Origin: Roseateles toxinivorans
GTDB taxonomy: Bacteria; Pseudomonadota; Gammaproteobacteria; Burkholderiales; Burkholderiaceae_C
Assembly (NCBI GenBank): GCA_945898095.1
Contig: CAMDHE010000030.1
Coordinates: forward strand, 1-40,303
DNA length: 40,303 nt
Reading direction: 5' to 3'
Made by a program: the position numbers and the translations under genes. Shown in pieces: positions 29,635-37,298 of the stretch. Within the stretch, counting starts at the first letter, position 1. Every line of letters starts with the position of its first letter. The notes beneath the pieces are model-generated. The model was given only the letters and a program-made list of their open reading frames with translations, searched no databases and was not told where the DNA came from.

Positions 29635-29771
29635 AAATCCTGTCGCCTGCCTGCTACTTCATACAGGCCTGCTTTTTGCCGTTCACGTCACTGTCTTGGA
29701 TCTGTGCTAGCTCTTCACCCCGCTTGTGAGCCGCTTTTTGAGCCGCTCATCCGCGTTTCAGCGAAAGACTG

Positions 29772-29800
29772 ATTGTACTATGCAAGCACCTTTCCGACAA
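29772..29800 (-). promoter_or_regulatory. Sigma-70 promoter upstream of rimP
   Basis: On the minus strand TTGTCG (29800-29795) and TACAAT (29777-29772) are 17 bases apart, close to consensus. Initiation would fall near 29765, giving a leader of about 160 nt up to the hairpin at 29606-29634 and about 270 nt to the rimP start. Confidence 0.65.
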
Positions 29801-29867
29801 GCATTCGGTCACAGTGCTGTCAATGCCATGCGAAAATCCGCCGCTAATTCAATGAACAGGAGCCACC

Positions 29868-30650
29868 ATGGGATTTCTCGCCGGCAAGCGATTGCTGATC
29901 ACAGGCGTCATTTCGAACCGATCGATCGCTTATGGCATTGCCAAAGCCTGTCACCGCGAAGGAGCGGAATTGGCCTTCAGCTATCAGGGCGAGCGCTTCA
30001 AGGACCGCATCACCGAATTTGCTGCCGAGTTCGATTCGACCCTGATCTTTGACTGCGATGTCTCGGATGACGCCCAGCTGGAAGCCTTGTTTGCCAACCT
30101 GGGCGAGGCCTGGCCAGAGTACGACGGCTTGGTGCATTCGATCGGTTTTGCCCCGCGTGAAGCGATTGGCGGCGACTTTCTCGACGGCATGACTCGCGAG
30201 AACTTCCGTATTGCCCATGACATTTCGGCCTACAGCTTTCCGGCGATGGCCAAGCTGGCTTTGCCGCGCTTGCGCAGTGGGGCTTCGCTGCTGACCCTGT
30301 CCTATCTCGGCGCGATGCGTTATGTGCCGAACTACAACACCATGGGCATGGCCAAGGCTTCGCTCGAAGCCAGTGTGCGTTATCTGGCCCAGTCATTGGG
30401 TGCCCGTGGCATCCGCGTCAATGGCCTGTCGGCCGGGCCGATCAAGACGCTGGCGGCTTCAGGCATCAAGGATTTCGGCCGCTTGCTGACCCAGTTTGCC
30501 GCCGCCACGCCGATCCGCCGCAACATCACGATCGAGGATGTCGGCAATGTTGCCGCCTTCCTGCTGTCGGATCTGGCCGCCGGCGTCAGCGCTGAAATCA
30601 TGTATGTCGACGGCGGTTTCAGCCATATGGCGGTATCCGCCGAAGGCTGA
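29868..30650 (+). CDS. fabI: Enoyl-[acyl-carrier-protein] reductase (NADH), FabI
   Basis: 260 residues. FabI reduces trans-2-enoyl-ACP in the last step of each fatty acid elongation cycle and is the triclosan target. The short-chain dehydrogenase fold shows [20 protein letters not shown] (cofactor loop), the catalytic [15 protein letters not shown] with Tyr-x6-Lys, and [21 protein letters not shown] lies upstream of ATG 29868. It is followed by a bidirectional terminator shared with the decarboxylase gene. Confidence 0.97.
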   Translation: MGFLAGKRLLITGVISNRSIAYGIAKACHREGAELAFSYQGERFKDRITEFAAEFDSTLIFDCDVSDDAQLEALFANLGEAWPEYDGLVHSIGFAPREAIGGDFLDGMTRENFRIAHDISAYSFPAMAKLALPRLRSGASLLTLSYLGAMRYVPNYNTMGMAKASLEASVRYLAQSLGARGIRVNGLSAGPIKTLAASGIKDFGRLLTQFAAATPIRRNITIEDVGNVAAFLLSDLAAGVSAEIMYVDGGFSHMAVSAEG

Positions 30651-30671
30651 TCCAGCGATCGATGGTCGAAA

Positions 30672-30695
30672 AAAAGGGGCCTCAAGGCCCCTTTT
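30672..30695. terminator. Bidirectional terminator between fabI and the decarboxylase
   Basis: AAAAGGGGCC (30672-30681), loop TCAA, then GGCCCCTTTT (30686-30695). It works in both directions, ending fabI on the plus strand (T run to 30700) and the decarboxylase on the minus strand. Confidence 0.92.
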
Positions 30696-30711
30696 CCTTT
30701 CCAAGCTGCGA

Positions 30712-32973
30712 TCAGTCGGCTTGTACGCAATCGACGGAATAGCTGATCCGCCCTTCTTCGCTCTTTTCAGCCACCAAGCCATGCACATCGGTGGCGAATC
30801 CCGGGAACTTGGCGTTGAAGGCGCGGGTGAACTTCAGGTAATCGACGATTTTGCGGTTGAAGCGCTCCCCGGGAATCAGCAGCGGGATCCCGGGCGGATA
30901 AGGCGTCAGCAGCGCGGTCGTGATGCGGCCTTCGAGCTCGTCGATCGGCACCCGCTCGGTACGCCGCTGGGCAATATGCGCAAAGGCGTCGCTGGGCTTC
31001 ATCGCCGGGTGCAGGTCCGACAGATACATCTCGGTGGTCAGGCGAGCGATGTCACCCGAGGCATACATCTCGTGGATGCTCTGGCTCAGGTCGCGCAGCC
31101 CCAGCCGCTCATAGTGCGGGTTGGCAGCGGCGAATTCGGGCAGGATGCGCCAGATCGGCGCGTTCTTGTCGTAATCGTCCTTGAACTGCTGCAGGGCCGT
31201 CAGCAAGCTGTTCCAGCGACCCTTGGTGATGCCGATGGTGAACAGGATAAAAAAGGAATAAAGCCCGGTCTTTTCGACCACCACGCCATGTTCGGCCAGG
31301 AATTTGGTGACGATCGAAGCGGGGATGCCGCTCTCGGCAAACTTGCCGCTCATGTCCATGCCGGGCGTGATGATCGTCGACTTGATCGGATCGAGCATAT
31401 TGAAGCCCGCAGCGATCTTGCCGAAACCATGCCATTTTTCGTTGGCCTTGAGCATCCAGTCGGCCGGCTTGCCGAAACCCTCTTCGGTCAGCTGGTCCGG
31501 GCCCCAGACCTTGAACCACCAGTCTTTGCCGTATTCCTCGTCGACCTTGCGCATCGCGCGGCGGAAGTCCAGCGCTTCGGAGATGCTTTCCTCCACCAGC
31601 GCCGTGCCGCCGGGGGGCTCCATCATCGCTGCGGCCACATCGCAGCTGGCGATGATGGCGTATTGCGGGCTGGTCGACGAATGCATCAGATAGGCTTCAT
31701 TGAACAGATGCTTGTCCAGCTTGACCGTCTGTGAATCCTGCACCAGCACCTGCGAGGCCTGGCTGAGTCCGGCCAGCAACTTGTGCGTCGACTGGGTGGC
31801 GTAAACCATCGCCGTCTTCGGGCGCTTGCGGTTCTTGCCCATCGAATGGAAGCTGCCGTAAAAGGTGTGAAAAGCCGCATGCGGCAGCCAGGCTTCATCA
31901 AAATGCAGCGTGTCGATCCAGCCGTCGAGCTTGGTCTTGATGGTCTCGGTGTTGTAGAGCACGCCGTCATAGGTGCTCTGCGTCAGGGTCATGATGCGCG
32001 GCTTGACCGTCTTGACGTCGACACCCGCCAAGAGCGGATTCTTGGCGATCTTCTTGCGGATCGCCGCTGGCGAAAACTCGCTCTCGGGGATCGGTCCGAT
32101 GATGCCGTAATGGTTGCGTGTCGGCGTCATGAAGACCGGCACGGCGCCGGTCATGATGATCGCGTGCAGGATGCTCTTGTGGCAATTGCGGTCGACCACC
32201 ACCACATCGCCGGGCGCCACCGTATGGTGCCAGACCATCTTGTTCGAGGTCGAGGTGCCGTTGGTGACGAAAAAGCAATGGTCGGCGTTGAAGATGCGCG
32301 CGGCGTTCTTCTCGCTGGCTGCCACCGGGCCGGTATGGTCGAGCAACTGCCCCAGCTCTTCGACCGCATTGCAGACATCGGCGCGCAGCATGTTCTCACC
32401 GAAAAACTGGTGGAACATCTGCCCGACCGGGCTCTTCAGGAAAGCCACGCCGCCCGAATGCCCCGGGCAATGCCAGGAGTAGGAACCGTCCTGCGCATAG
32501 TCCATCAAGGCTTTGAAGAAAGGCGGTGGCAGGCCGCCCAGATAGCTCTTGGCTTCGCGGATGATGTGGCGCGCGACGAACTCGGGCGTGTCCTCGAACA
32601 TGTGGATGAAACCGTGCAGTTCGCGCAGGATGTCATTGGGCAGATGCTGCGAGGTGCGGGTTTCGCCGTAGATGTAGATCGGGATGTCAGCGTTCTTGAA
32701 GCGGATCTCTTCGATGAATTTGCGCAGGCTCAGCACCGCCGGGTCAAGCTCCGGGCCGGGCGTGAATTCCTCGTCATCGATCGACAGGATGAAGGCGCTG
32801 GCGCGACTCTGCTGCTGGGCGAACTGGCTCAAGTCGCCATAGCTGGTGGCGCCGAGCACCTCGAAGCCCTCCTTCTGGATCGCGTCGGCTAGCGCACGGA
32901 TGCCCAAACCCGAAGTGTTCTCGGAGCGATAGTCCTCGTCGATGATGACGATGGGGAAACGAAAGCGAAGCAT
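30712..32973 (-). CDS. Arg/Lys/Orn decarboxylase, PLP-dependent fold type III-like (AdiA/LdcC family)
   Basis: 753 residues from ATG 32973. The N-terminal wing domain (MLRFRFPIVIIDEDYRSENT), the core with PLP lysine in STHKLLAGLSQASQVLV (about residue 390), and the C-terminal domain are all complete. PLP contacts include LHFDEAWLPHAAFH and TNGTSTSNKMV. Members decarboxylate lysine, arginine or ornithine to polyamine precursors and consume protons; the exact substrate cannot be told from sequence. GGAGG (32987-32983) lies nine bases before ATG 32973 but only three before ATG 32979, hence the choice. It is divergent from nfeD. Confidence 0.93.
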   Translation of the reverse strand: MLRFRFPIVIIDEDYRSENTSGLGIRALADAIQKEGFEVLGATSYGDLSQFAQQQSRASAFILSIDDEEFTPGPELDPAVLSLRKFIEEIRFKNADIPIYIYGETRTSQHLPNDILRELHGFIHMFEDTPEFVARHIIREAKSYLGGLPPPFFKALMDYAQDGSYSWHCPGHSGGVAFLKSPVGQMFHQFFGENMLRADVCNAVEELGQLLDHTGPVAASEKNAARIFNADHCFFVTNGTSTSNKMVWHHTVAPGDVVVVDRNCHKSILHAIIMTGAVPVFMTPTRNHYGIIGPIPESEFSPAAIRKKIAKNPLLAGVDVKTVKPRIMTLTQSTYDGVLYNTETIKTKLDGWIDTLHFDEAWLPHAAFHTFYGSFHSMGKNRKRPKTAMVYATQSTHKLLAGLSQASQVLVQDSQTVKLDKHLFNEAYLMHSSTSPQYAIIASCDVAAAMMEPPGGTALVEESISEALDFRRAMRKVDEEYGKDWWFKVWGPDQLTEEGFGKPADWMLKANEKWHGFGKIAAGFNMLDPIKSTIITPGMDMSGKFAESGIPASIVTKFLAEHGVVVEKTGLYSFFILFTIGITKGRWNSLLTALQQFKDDYDKNAPIWRILPEFAAANPHYERLGLRDLSQSIHEMYASGDIARLTTEMYLSDLHPAMKPSDAFAHIAQRRTERVPIDELEGRITTALLTPYPPGIPLLIPGERFNRKIVDYLKFTRAFNAKFPGFATDVHGLVAEKSEEGRISYSVDCVQAD

Positions 32974-33143
32974 GGGCATAAGCCTCCAGGGGCTGGGACA
33001 CAAGAATCTGAAAGGCGCGAAGTGTAGGTCCTGACAGCCGTCATGTCTGGATCAATTTTCAAAACCATCCGGCCGGGTTCAGGTCAAAAAGCAAGTCAGG
33101 CGCAGCGCTACACTCTGCCGGCATCATGAACCGAGGGAGTGAC

Positions 33144-33587
33144 ATGGACATGAATCAAGCCACCGCCTGGTGGATTGCCTGTGGCGCCCTGGTGGCGGTC
33201 GAACTGGCAACAGGCACTTTTTACTTGCTGATGCTGGCGCTCGGCTGCGCTGCGGCGGCGCTGAGCGCGCATCTGGGCCTGGGCAACACCCAGCAGATAT
33301 TGGCAGCGGCGCTGGTCGGCGGCGCAGCCGTGATCATCTGGCACAAGCTGCGTCCTGGCGGCAAGCCAGCCGCCGCCGCCATCCATGACGGCAACCTCGA
33401 CATCGGTCAGATCGTCCAAGTCGAGCATTGGGCGGCAGACGCCTCGGCCGAAGTCCAATATCGCGGCGCCAACTGGCAAGCGCGTTTTGCCGGTCAGGGC
33501 AAGCCGCATGCCGGCCATTTCGCTATCCAGGCCATCGAAGGTAGCTGTCTCATACTCGACAGCGTTCAATCACAACAGGAGAAATAA
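33144..33587 (+). CDS. NfeD-like membrane protein
   Basis: 147 residues from ATG 33144. Two or three hydrophobic helices in the first ~75 residues (WWIACGALVAVELATGTFYLL, LGCAAAALSAHLGL, ILAAALVGGAAVIIWHKL) are followed by a C-terminal OB-fold segment (GQIVQVEHWAADASAEVQYRG, NWQARF). It is the short form without a protease domain. NfeD proteins pair with SPFH proteins, and the partner starts three bases downstream. GAGGGAG precedes the start by four bases. ATG 33150 would have a ten-base gap and is also possible, while ATG 33126 has no ribosome site. Confidence 0.88.
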   Translation: MDMNQATAWWIACGALVAVELATGTFYLLMLALGCAAAALSAHLGLGNTQQILAAALVGGAAVIIWHKLRPGGKPAAAAIHDGNLDIGQIVQVEHWAADASAEVQYRGANWQARFAGQGKPHAGHFAIQAIEGSCLILDSVQSQQEK

Positions 33588-33590
33588 ACC

Positions 33591-34505
33591 ATGGAAGTCG
33601 CGCTGATTCTGCTCGTCATTGCAGTCATTTTCATTATTCGCTCGGTCAAGGTCGTACCCCAGCAAAACGCCTGGGTGATCGAGCGCCTGGGGAAATACCA
33701 CGCCACCCTGACGCCGGGTTTGAATTTTCTCGTGCCCTTCGTCGACCGGCTGGCTTACAAGCATTCGCTCAAGGAGATTCCGCTCGACGTGCCCAGCCAG
33801 GTCTGCATCACCAAGGACAACACCCAGTTGACGGTCGACGGCATCCTCTACTTCCAGGTCACCGATGCGATGCGCGCCAGTTACGGTGCCAGCAATTTCA
33901 TCGTCGCGATCACGCAGTTGGCACAGACGACGCTGCGCTCGGTCATCGGCCGCATGGAACTTGACCGCACCTTCGAGGAACGCGGCATCATCAACAGCTC
34001 GGTCGTGCAAGCACTTGATGAAGCTGCGCTGAACTGGGGCGTCAAGGTACTGCGCTACGAAATCAAGGATCTGACGCCGCCGGCCGTGATCCTGCATGCG
34101 ATGCAGGCGCAGATCACCGCCGAACGCGAAAAGCGCGCGCTGATCGCCGCTTCGGAAGGCCGCCGCCAGGAGCAGATCAATATCGCCACTGGCGCCCGTG
34201 AAGCCGCGATCGCCCGCTCTGAAGGCGAAAAACAGGCCGAAATCAACAAGGCCCAGGGCACAGCCGCTGCGATTACCGCCGTGGCCGAAGCAACGGCCGA
34301 GGCCATCTGCCGGATTGCCGCTGCAATCCAGATGCCCGGTGGCGACCAGGCCGTGCAGCTGAAAGTGGCTGAAAAAGCCGTCGATGCCTACGCCCAGCTG
34401 GCGCAGAAGAACAACACCATGATCGTGCCCGGCAATATGAGCGAGGTATCGGGCCTGATCGCCACCGCGATGGCCCTGATCAAGCCACCCTCGCCGAAGC
34501 AGTAA
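33591..34505 (+). CDS. qmcA: SPFH/stomatin-like membrane protease-associated protein
   Basis: 304 residues: an N-terminal membrane helix (VALILLVIAVIFIIRSVKVV), the SPFH domain (VIERLGKYHATLTPGLNFLVPFVDRL to LTPPAVILHAMQAQ), a coiled-coil AITAEREKRALIAASEGRR and Ala/Glu-rich part, and a short tail. Such proteins form large cage-like rings in membrane microdomains and regulate AAA proteases such as FtsH in E. coli. It is in an operon with the NfeD-like partner. AGGAGAAATAAACC lies directly upstream of the ATG. Confidence 0.93.
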   Translation: MEVALILLVIAVIFIIRSVKVVPQQNAWVIERLGKYHATLTPGLNFLVPFVDRLAYKHSLKEIPLDVPSQVCITKDNTQLTVDGILYFQVTDAMRASYGASNFIVAITQLAQTTLRSVIGRMELDRTFEERGIINSSVVQALDEAALNWGVKVLRYEIKDLTPPAVILHAMQAQITAEREKRALIAASEGRRQEQINIATGAREAAIARSEGEKQAEINKAQGTAAAITAVAEATAEAICRIAAAIQMPGGDQAVQLKVAEKAVDAYAQLAQKNNTMIVPGNMSEVSGLIATAMALIKPPSPKQ

Positions 34506-34518
34506 GCAGCAGGGCCTG

Positions 34519-34551
34519 AGTCCAGGCGGGCATACCTATCTGGGCTATGAT
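34519..34551 (+). promoter_or_regulatory. Promoter region of tRNA-Ser
   Basis: TATGAT (34546-34551) is a good -10 box eleven bases before the mature tRNA. The -35 area is poor, with nothing near TTGACA. AGTCCAGGCGG (34519-34529) recurs exactly at 40283-40293 at the window's right end, which hints at a second tRNA control region there. Confidence 0.5.
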
Positions 34552-34561
34552 GGCGGGCTCC

Positions 34562-34652
<91 letters not shown>

Positions 34653-34683
34653 TTTACCCATGAGAGATAGCCTATAAACTGCT

Positions 34684-34832
34684 CTACCCCACATAGAACC
34701 CCCCAAGCCAAGCGCGCTTGGATAAGACGGGATGGTGTGGGGTCTTGAGCACAAAACGATCTTGCTGGGTCGCTGGGTTATCCACCCCAGACAACAACCA
34801 CTTGCCGGGATGGCGGGTTCTATGTGGGGTAG
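34684..34832. repeat. 18-bp perfect inverted repeat in the element's left arm
   Basis: CTACCCCACATAGAACCC (34684-34701) and GGGTTCTATGTGGGGTAG (34815-34832) are exact inverse copies 113 bases apart. Between them lie a 14-bp palindrome CCAAGCGCGCTTGG (34708-34721) and partial direct repeats (CGGGATGG and TGTGGGGT). The stretch is non-coding. It could be integrase arm sites, a regulator site or a structured RNA. Confidence 0.75.
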
Positions 34833-34867
34833 ACGGTTAATTTTGCCAAGCCACCATAGATGAAAAT

Positions 34868-34886
34868 GGCGGAAAACGGCTCCGCC
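34868..34886 (-). terminator. Possible terminator of the element operon
   Basis: GGCGGA (34868-34873) pairs with TCCGCC (34881-34886), about 30 bases past the stop of the last element gene on the minus strand. It is followed there by ATTTTCA, a short T run. This is a modest intrinsic terminator. Confidence 0.45.
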
Positions 34887-34914
34887 GACATCCATTCTTG
34901 CCGTTGCGGCGCAG

Positions 34915-35085
34915 CTACCCGAACACCACGACCAGCACGTTGTCGGCACCGCGCTCGATGCCCAGTCGGTGCAGCGCCTGGTTGGCGGTCTCGCCGGGTT
35001 CGGTGATGACAACCCGCAGGCTGCGGTCGGCTTGGCTGGCGTCGGACTCCAGCGCGGTGATGCGGTTCTTTAACGCAGCCGTCAT
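34915..35085 (-). CDS. Small element protein, 56 residues, paralogue of its neighbour
   Basis: A frame of 56 codons starts ATG 35085 and ends TAG 34915-34917. It reads MTAALKNRITALESDASQAD, then a beta-like segment SLRVVITEPGETANQALHRL and LVVVFG at the end. Its ATG overlaps the stop of the 62-residue gene by four bases (ATGA), a strong sign of translation. It aligns end to end with that protein (common ALES, a Val-rich strand, GE, and a closing VV strand). A short coiled coil plus one alpha/beta unit is likely. The function is unknown. It is too short to appear in ordinary ORF lists. Confidence 0.65.
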   Translation of the reverse strand: MTAALKNRITALESDASQADRSLRVVITEPGETANQALHRLGIERGADNVLVVVFG

Positions 35086-35270
35086 TTCGACGATGCTCCG
35101 CTTGCCCGGCCCGGCAGGATCACAACAGATTTGGCGTCGCCCTTGATATTGCAGCGTTTGCGTGCGTCGGCGCCGGATTCGCCAACCCTCGCGAAAACCA
35201 GTTGCCCGATAGGCTCATTGCTGCGAGCGCTCTCAAGCGCATCCAAGCGCCGCTCTATTGATGTGCTCAT
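35082..35270 (-). CDS. Small element protein, 62 residues
   Basis: Starts MSTSIERRLDALESARSNEP, continues QLVFARVGESGADARKRCN and ends KSVVILPGRASGASSK. It has an N-terminal helix with coiled-coil character followed by a beta-alpha-beta segment. ATG 35270 overlaps the DUF5681 stop by four bases, and its own stop overlaps the next small gene. Function unknown; the pair of paralogues and the position suggest an accessory or regulatory pair of the element. Confidence 0.65.
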   Translation of the reverse strand: MSTSIERRLDALESARSNEPIGQLVFARVGESGADARKRCNIKGDAKSVVILPGRASGASSK

Positions 35271-35725
35271 GTTTTGCCCTTCGCTTTCGTATTGAGAGCC
35301 TCTAGCGCCTCGATGCGCCTCATCAGCTCGGTGGTTTCAATGATCTTCGCCACGCCGCCCAATGCGGTGACGATCTGCGCGGCTTGACTAGGTGCCAAGT
35401 CGCCATCAGCAGCAGCCTGGACAACGGCATGAGCTTGGTCGGCCAGCGTGCCGCCAGCAGGCAGTGCCAGCACAGCAGGCAACTCGACAGGCCGTAAGCT
35501 CGGCAACACGCGGTCAAGAATGATCCTGATGGCCTGCGGGTCTCCGGCCAGCGCCTGCGCCTTCAAGGTGTCGATGATCTGATCCAAGTCGGTCGCCAAT
35601 TTGGCGCGCATCTCGGCCACCGGCCCAGCCCCAGGTGGTCGGCCAGGAGACAACTTGTTGCCTTGTGAGAACCTGCCATGCGGGCCTCGGTCGGATTTCT
35701 TACGGTCGTTTATCGGTTCGCTCAC
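35267..35725 (-). CDS. DUF5681-like protein of the element
   Basis: 152 residues from GTG 35725, with AAGGAG eight bases upstream. The N-terminus has RGPHGRFSQGNKLSPGRPPG, the mark of DUF5681 proteins found in phages and integrated elements. Then come helices (MRAKLATDLDQIIDTLKAQ and PQAIRIILDRVLPSLRPVEL) and a C-terminal helical part ending in ELMRRIEALEALNTKAKGK. Some relatives are near small-terminase genes, but no terminase is recognised here, so a packaging role would be guesswork. The GTG start overlaps the stop of the preceding gene (GTGA). A longer upstream reading would overlap that gene. Confidence 0.75.
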   Translation of the reverse strand: MSEPINDRKKSDRGPHGRFSQGNKLSPGRPPGAGPVAEMRAKLATDLDQIIDTLKAQALAGDPQAIRIILDRVLPSLRPVELPAVLALPAGGTLADQAHAVVQAAADGDLAPSQAAQIVTALGGVAKIIETTELMRRIEALEALNTKAKGKT

Positions 35726-36270
35726 TTCATGTTCTCCTTGAACTTTGGGCAACGCTGCAACTGGTCGGCCAGGAACGCCGCCCGCTTGGCGCAACGGTAG
35801 CCAGGCCCGGCGTGCTGGCACTCAATGCACAGTCGGCGGTCGTCGTCGTCGCGGTCGCGGTGCAGCAGTCGCTCGGCGCGGCCTTTGGCGTCGGGGTAGC
35901 CCAGCCAAGTGCTGCGCGCCACGCGCTGCTCGAACATGGCGATCTCGGCATCGGTCAAGGCTGGCAGGCCCGCCAAGTCATCGGCCTCCCAGCACGGCAC
36001 GCCGTCGACGCTGATAACGGCGCTGCGCTCGATCTTGGCTTCGTGGTCGGCCTGTTGCGGTTGTTGCGCGGCTGTTGCGTCGTTTGTTGCGTGCAACGTG
36101 GCAACGATGGCGGGCGCCGGCAGCGCCTGGTCGTTTTTTGTTGCGTGTTGCGTTTCTCTAGGCGGTGCAACGCGCAACAACTTGGCGGGCTGTTGCGTGT
36201 TGCATTCCCCAGGCATTGCAACGACGCAACGCGCAACAAGGGCCGACAGGTAGCGGTCGCGGAGGCTCAT
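35722..36270 (-). CDS. Element protein, 182 residues, with internal iteron-like DNA and C-terminal Cys motif
   Basis: Starts ATG 36270 (MSLRDRYLSALVARCVV), overlapping the helicase stop by four bases. Residues ~12-70 are low-complexity Gln/Ala/Thr (QQPAKLLRV, NDATAAQQPQQ), apparently because the DNA there is packed with GTTGC/GCAAC motifs. The C-terminal half has DDLAGLPALTDAEIAMFEQRV, a charged stretch, then RLCIECQHAGPGYRCAKRAAF with four cysteines counting the C further on (CPKFKE), perhaps a zinc site. No family is recognised. The DNA inside it may matter as much as the protein. Confidence 0.7.
   Translation of the reverse strand: MSLRDRYLSALVARCVVAMPGECNTQQPAKLLRVAPPRETQHATKNDQALPAPAIVATLHATNDATAAQQPQQADHEAKIERSAVISVDGVPCWEADDLAGLPALTDAEIAMFEQRVARSTWLGYPDAKGRAERLLHRDRDDDDRRLCIECQHAGPGYRCAKRAAFLADQLQRCPKFKENMK
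36054..36237. repeat. Iteron-like cluster of GTTGC/GCAAC motifs, candidate element origin
   Basis: Fifteen copies of GTTGC or its complement lie in 184 bases: 36054, 36063, 36074, 36086, 36140, 36147, 36192, 36199 (direct) and 36093, 36101, 36167, 36174, 36218, 36226, 36233 (inverse). They include four 12-mers of the form GTTGCGYGTTGC in alternating orientation (36140, 36167, 36192, 36226). The cluster is just downstream of the helicase gene and overlaps the following gene. Such spacing is typical of iterons bound by an initiator. Origin function is inference. Confidence 0.6.
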
Positions 36271-37298
36271 CAGTGCGCCTCCTGGTGGTCGCGCACGGTG
36301 CCGGTCTTGACGGGCAGCTTGCCGGCCTTCTTCAATGCCCGCCATGCGGTGCTGCGGTTGATGCCGAGTTCCTCCGCGATCATCGACGCGGTCAACCCTT
36401 CGTCGGCCAGCGCTGTGATGCGCTCGGCACTCGACGCCTCCGCCTCCTTGAACGCCCAGCGCGCCACGCCGTCGTCGATAGTCAGCACGAGGTCGAGCTC
36501 GGCGGCATCGTCACCAACAAGGTGCCGGCCCTTGGTCACGGCCCAGGTGAACGCTGCGCCGGCCCTCGGGTCATAGTCGCCTGCGCGCTTAAGCTGGATG
36601 ACGATGTCGAGCAAGTCCTCCTTCTTGCTGTTGCCGCGCTGCTCGCCGTTCTTGCCGGCGTGGTGTACGAGGAGCACGGCAATGCCTCGCCTGCGCAGTG
36701 TCAGCAGCCAATTGCTAACCGGCGTCCAGCTTTCGGACTCGTTCTCCTTGCCGGTGCGGCACCACGCCGACAGGTTGTCGATGACGATGACGCGGGTCTT
36801 GTCGTCGATCAGCGGCTCGATCATTTGCTGACCTGCCACGGTGGACAGGTCCGGCAGCGGTTGACCCTCAGGCAGCAGGTCCGGCGTGAACAAGCGGAAG
36901 TTATCGGCCAGGTCGTCGCTGGCGTCGGCGGGGATGAACGACGCCACGCGCTGCTGCATGACGGCGCCGGCCATCTCGGCATCGAGATACAGCACGCCGA
37001 CAGGCTGCGCGGCCTTCCAGCGCAGGAACACGGCACCGAAAGCCAGCGCCGCACCGATAGACAGGCAAACCTGAGTCTTGCCCACGCCACGGCCTGCAAA
37101 CACCATTGCCAGGTCGCCCGCGTGGATCAGCGGCCCCAACAACTGCACGCGCTTAGGGAATTGATGTTCCCCCAACTCCATGACGTTCAAGGCCCGCAGC
37201 GGCTGCGCTATCGGTGTCTGCTGGCGCAGGTCGTCGTCGACGATGTGCTGTAACCTCTCGGCGGTCGCGGCCAACTGGGCAGCATTAACGCGGTCCAT
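36270..37298 (-). CDS. RepA-like hexameric helicase (AAA_25) with C-terminal helix-turn-helix
   Basis: 342 residues. The Walker A motif is MVFAGRGVGKTQVCLSIG (about residue 75), Walker B is TRVIVIDNLSAW, and AVLLVHHAGKNGE is a sensor-type block. This RecA-fold layout is that of RepA of plasmid RSF1010 and related phage and element helicases. A C-terminal segment (ADEGLTASMIAEELGINRSTAWRALKKAG) is a helix-turn-helix, which could bind the element's own origin. It overlaps the primase-like gene by 14 bases upstream and the next gene by four downstream. Replication of the excised form is the probable role. Confidence 0.88.
   Translation of the reverse strand: MDRVNAAQLAATAERLQHIVDDDLRQQTPIAQPLRALNVMELGEHQFPKRVQLLGPLIHAGDLAMVFAGRGVGKTQVCLSIGAALAFGAVFLRWKAAQPVGVLYLDAEMAGAVMQQRVASFIPADASDDLADNFRLFTPDLLPEGQPLPDLSTVAGQQMIEPLIDDKTRVIVIDNLSAWCRTGKENESESWTPVSNWLLTLRRRGIAVLLVHHAGKNGEQRGNSKKEDLLDIVIQLKRAGDYDPRAGAAFTWAVTKGRHLVGDDAAELDLVLTIDDGVARWAFKEAEASSAERITALADEGLTASMIAEELGINRSTAWRALKKAGKLPVKTGTVRDHQEAH

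Larger units (their letters stand above)
29498..29867. other. Divergent control region between rimP and fabI
   Basis: 370 bases without a clear gene. It holds a good minus-strand promoter (29772-29800) and a hairpin plus T run (29606-29634), described separately. Several short open frames on the minus strand look protein-like in composition, for example one reading LLERIRYLARYGFETKK just before rimP, but none has a start codon with a ribosome site. I found no convincing fabI promoter on the plus strand. ACAGGAG precedes the fabI ATG. Confidence 0.55.

Noticed and set aside
29498-29740. Protein-like minus-strand frames upstream of rimP
   Set aside because: They look gene-like in composition but lack start codons with ribosome sites and are interrupted by stops, and one would have to read through the nine-T run of a terminator.
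35267-35725. Calling the DUF5681 protein a terminase small subunit
   Set aside because: DUF5681 proteins do occur near packaging genes, but no large terminase or portal is in the element and the fold match is not evident.
36054-36237. CRISPR array reading of the repeat cluster
   Set aside because: The motifs are 5-12 bp with irregular spacing and both orientations and no spacers of constant length. No cas genes are present.
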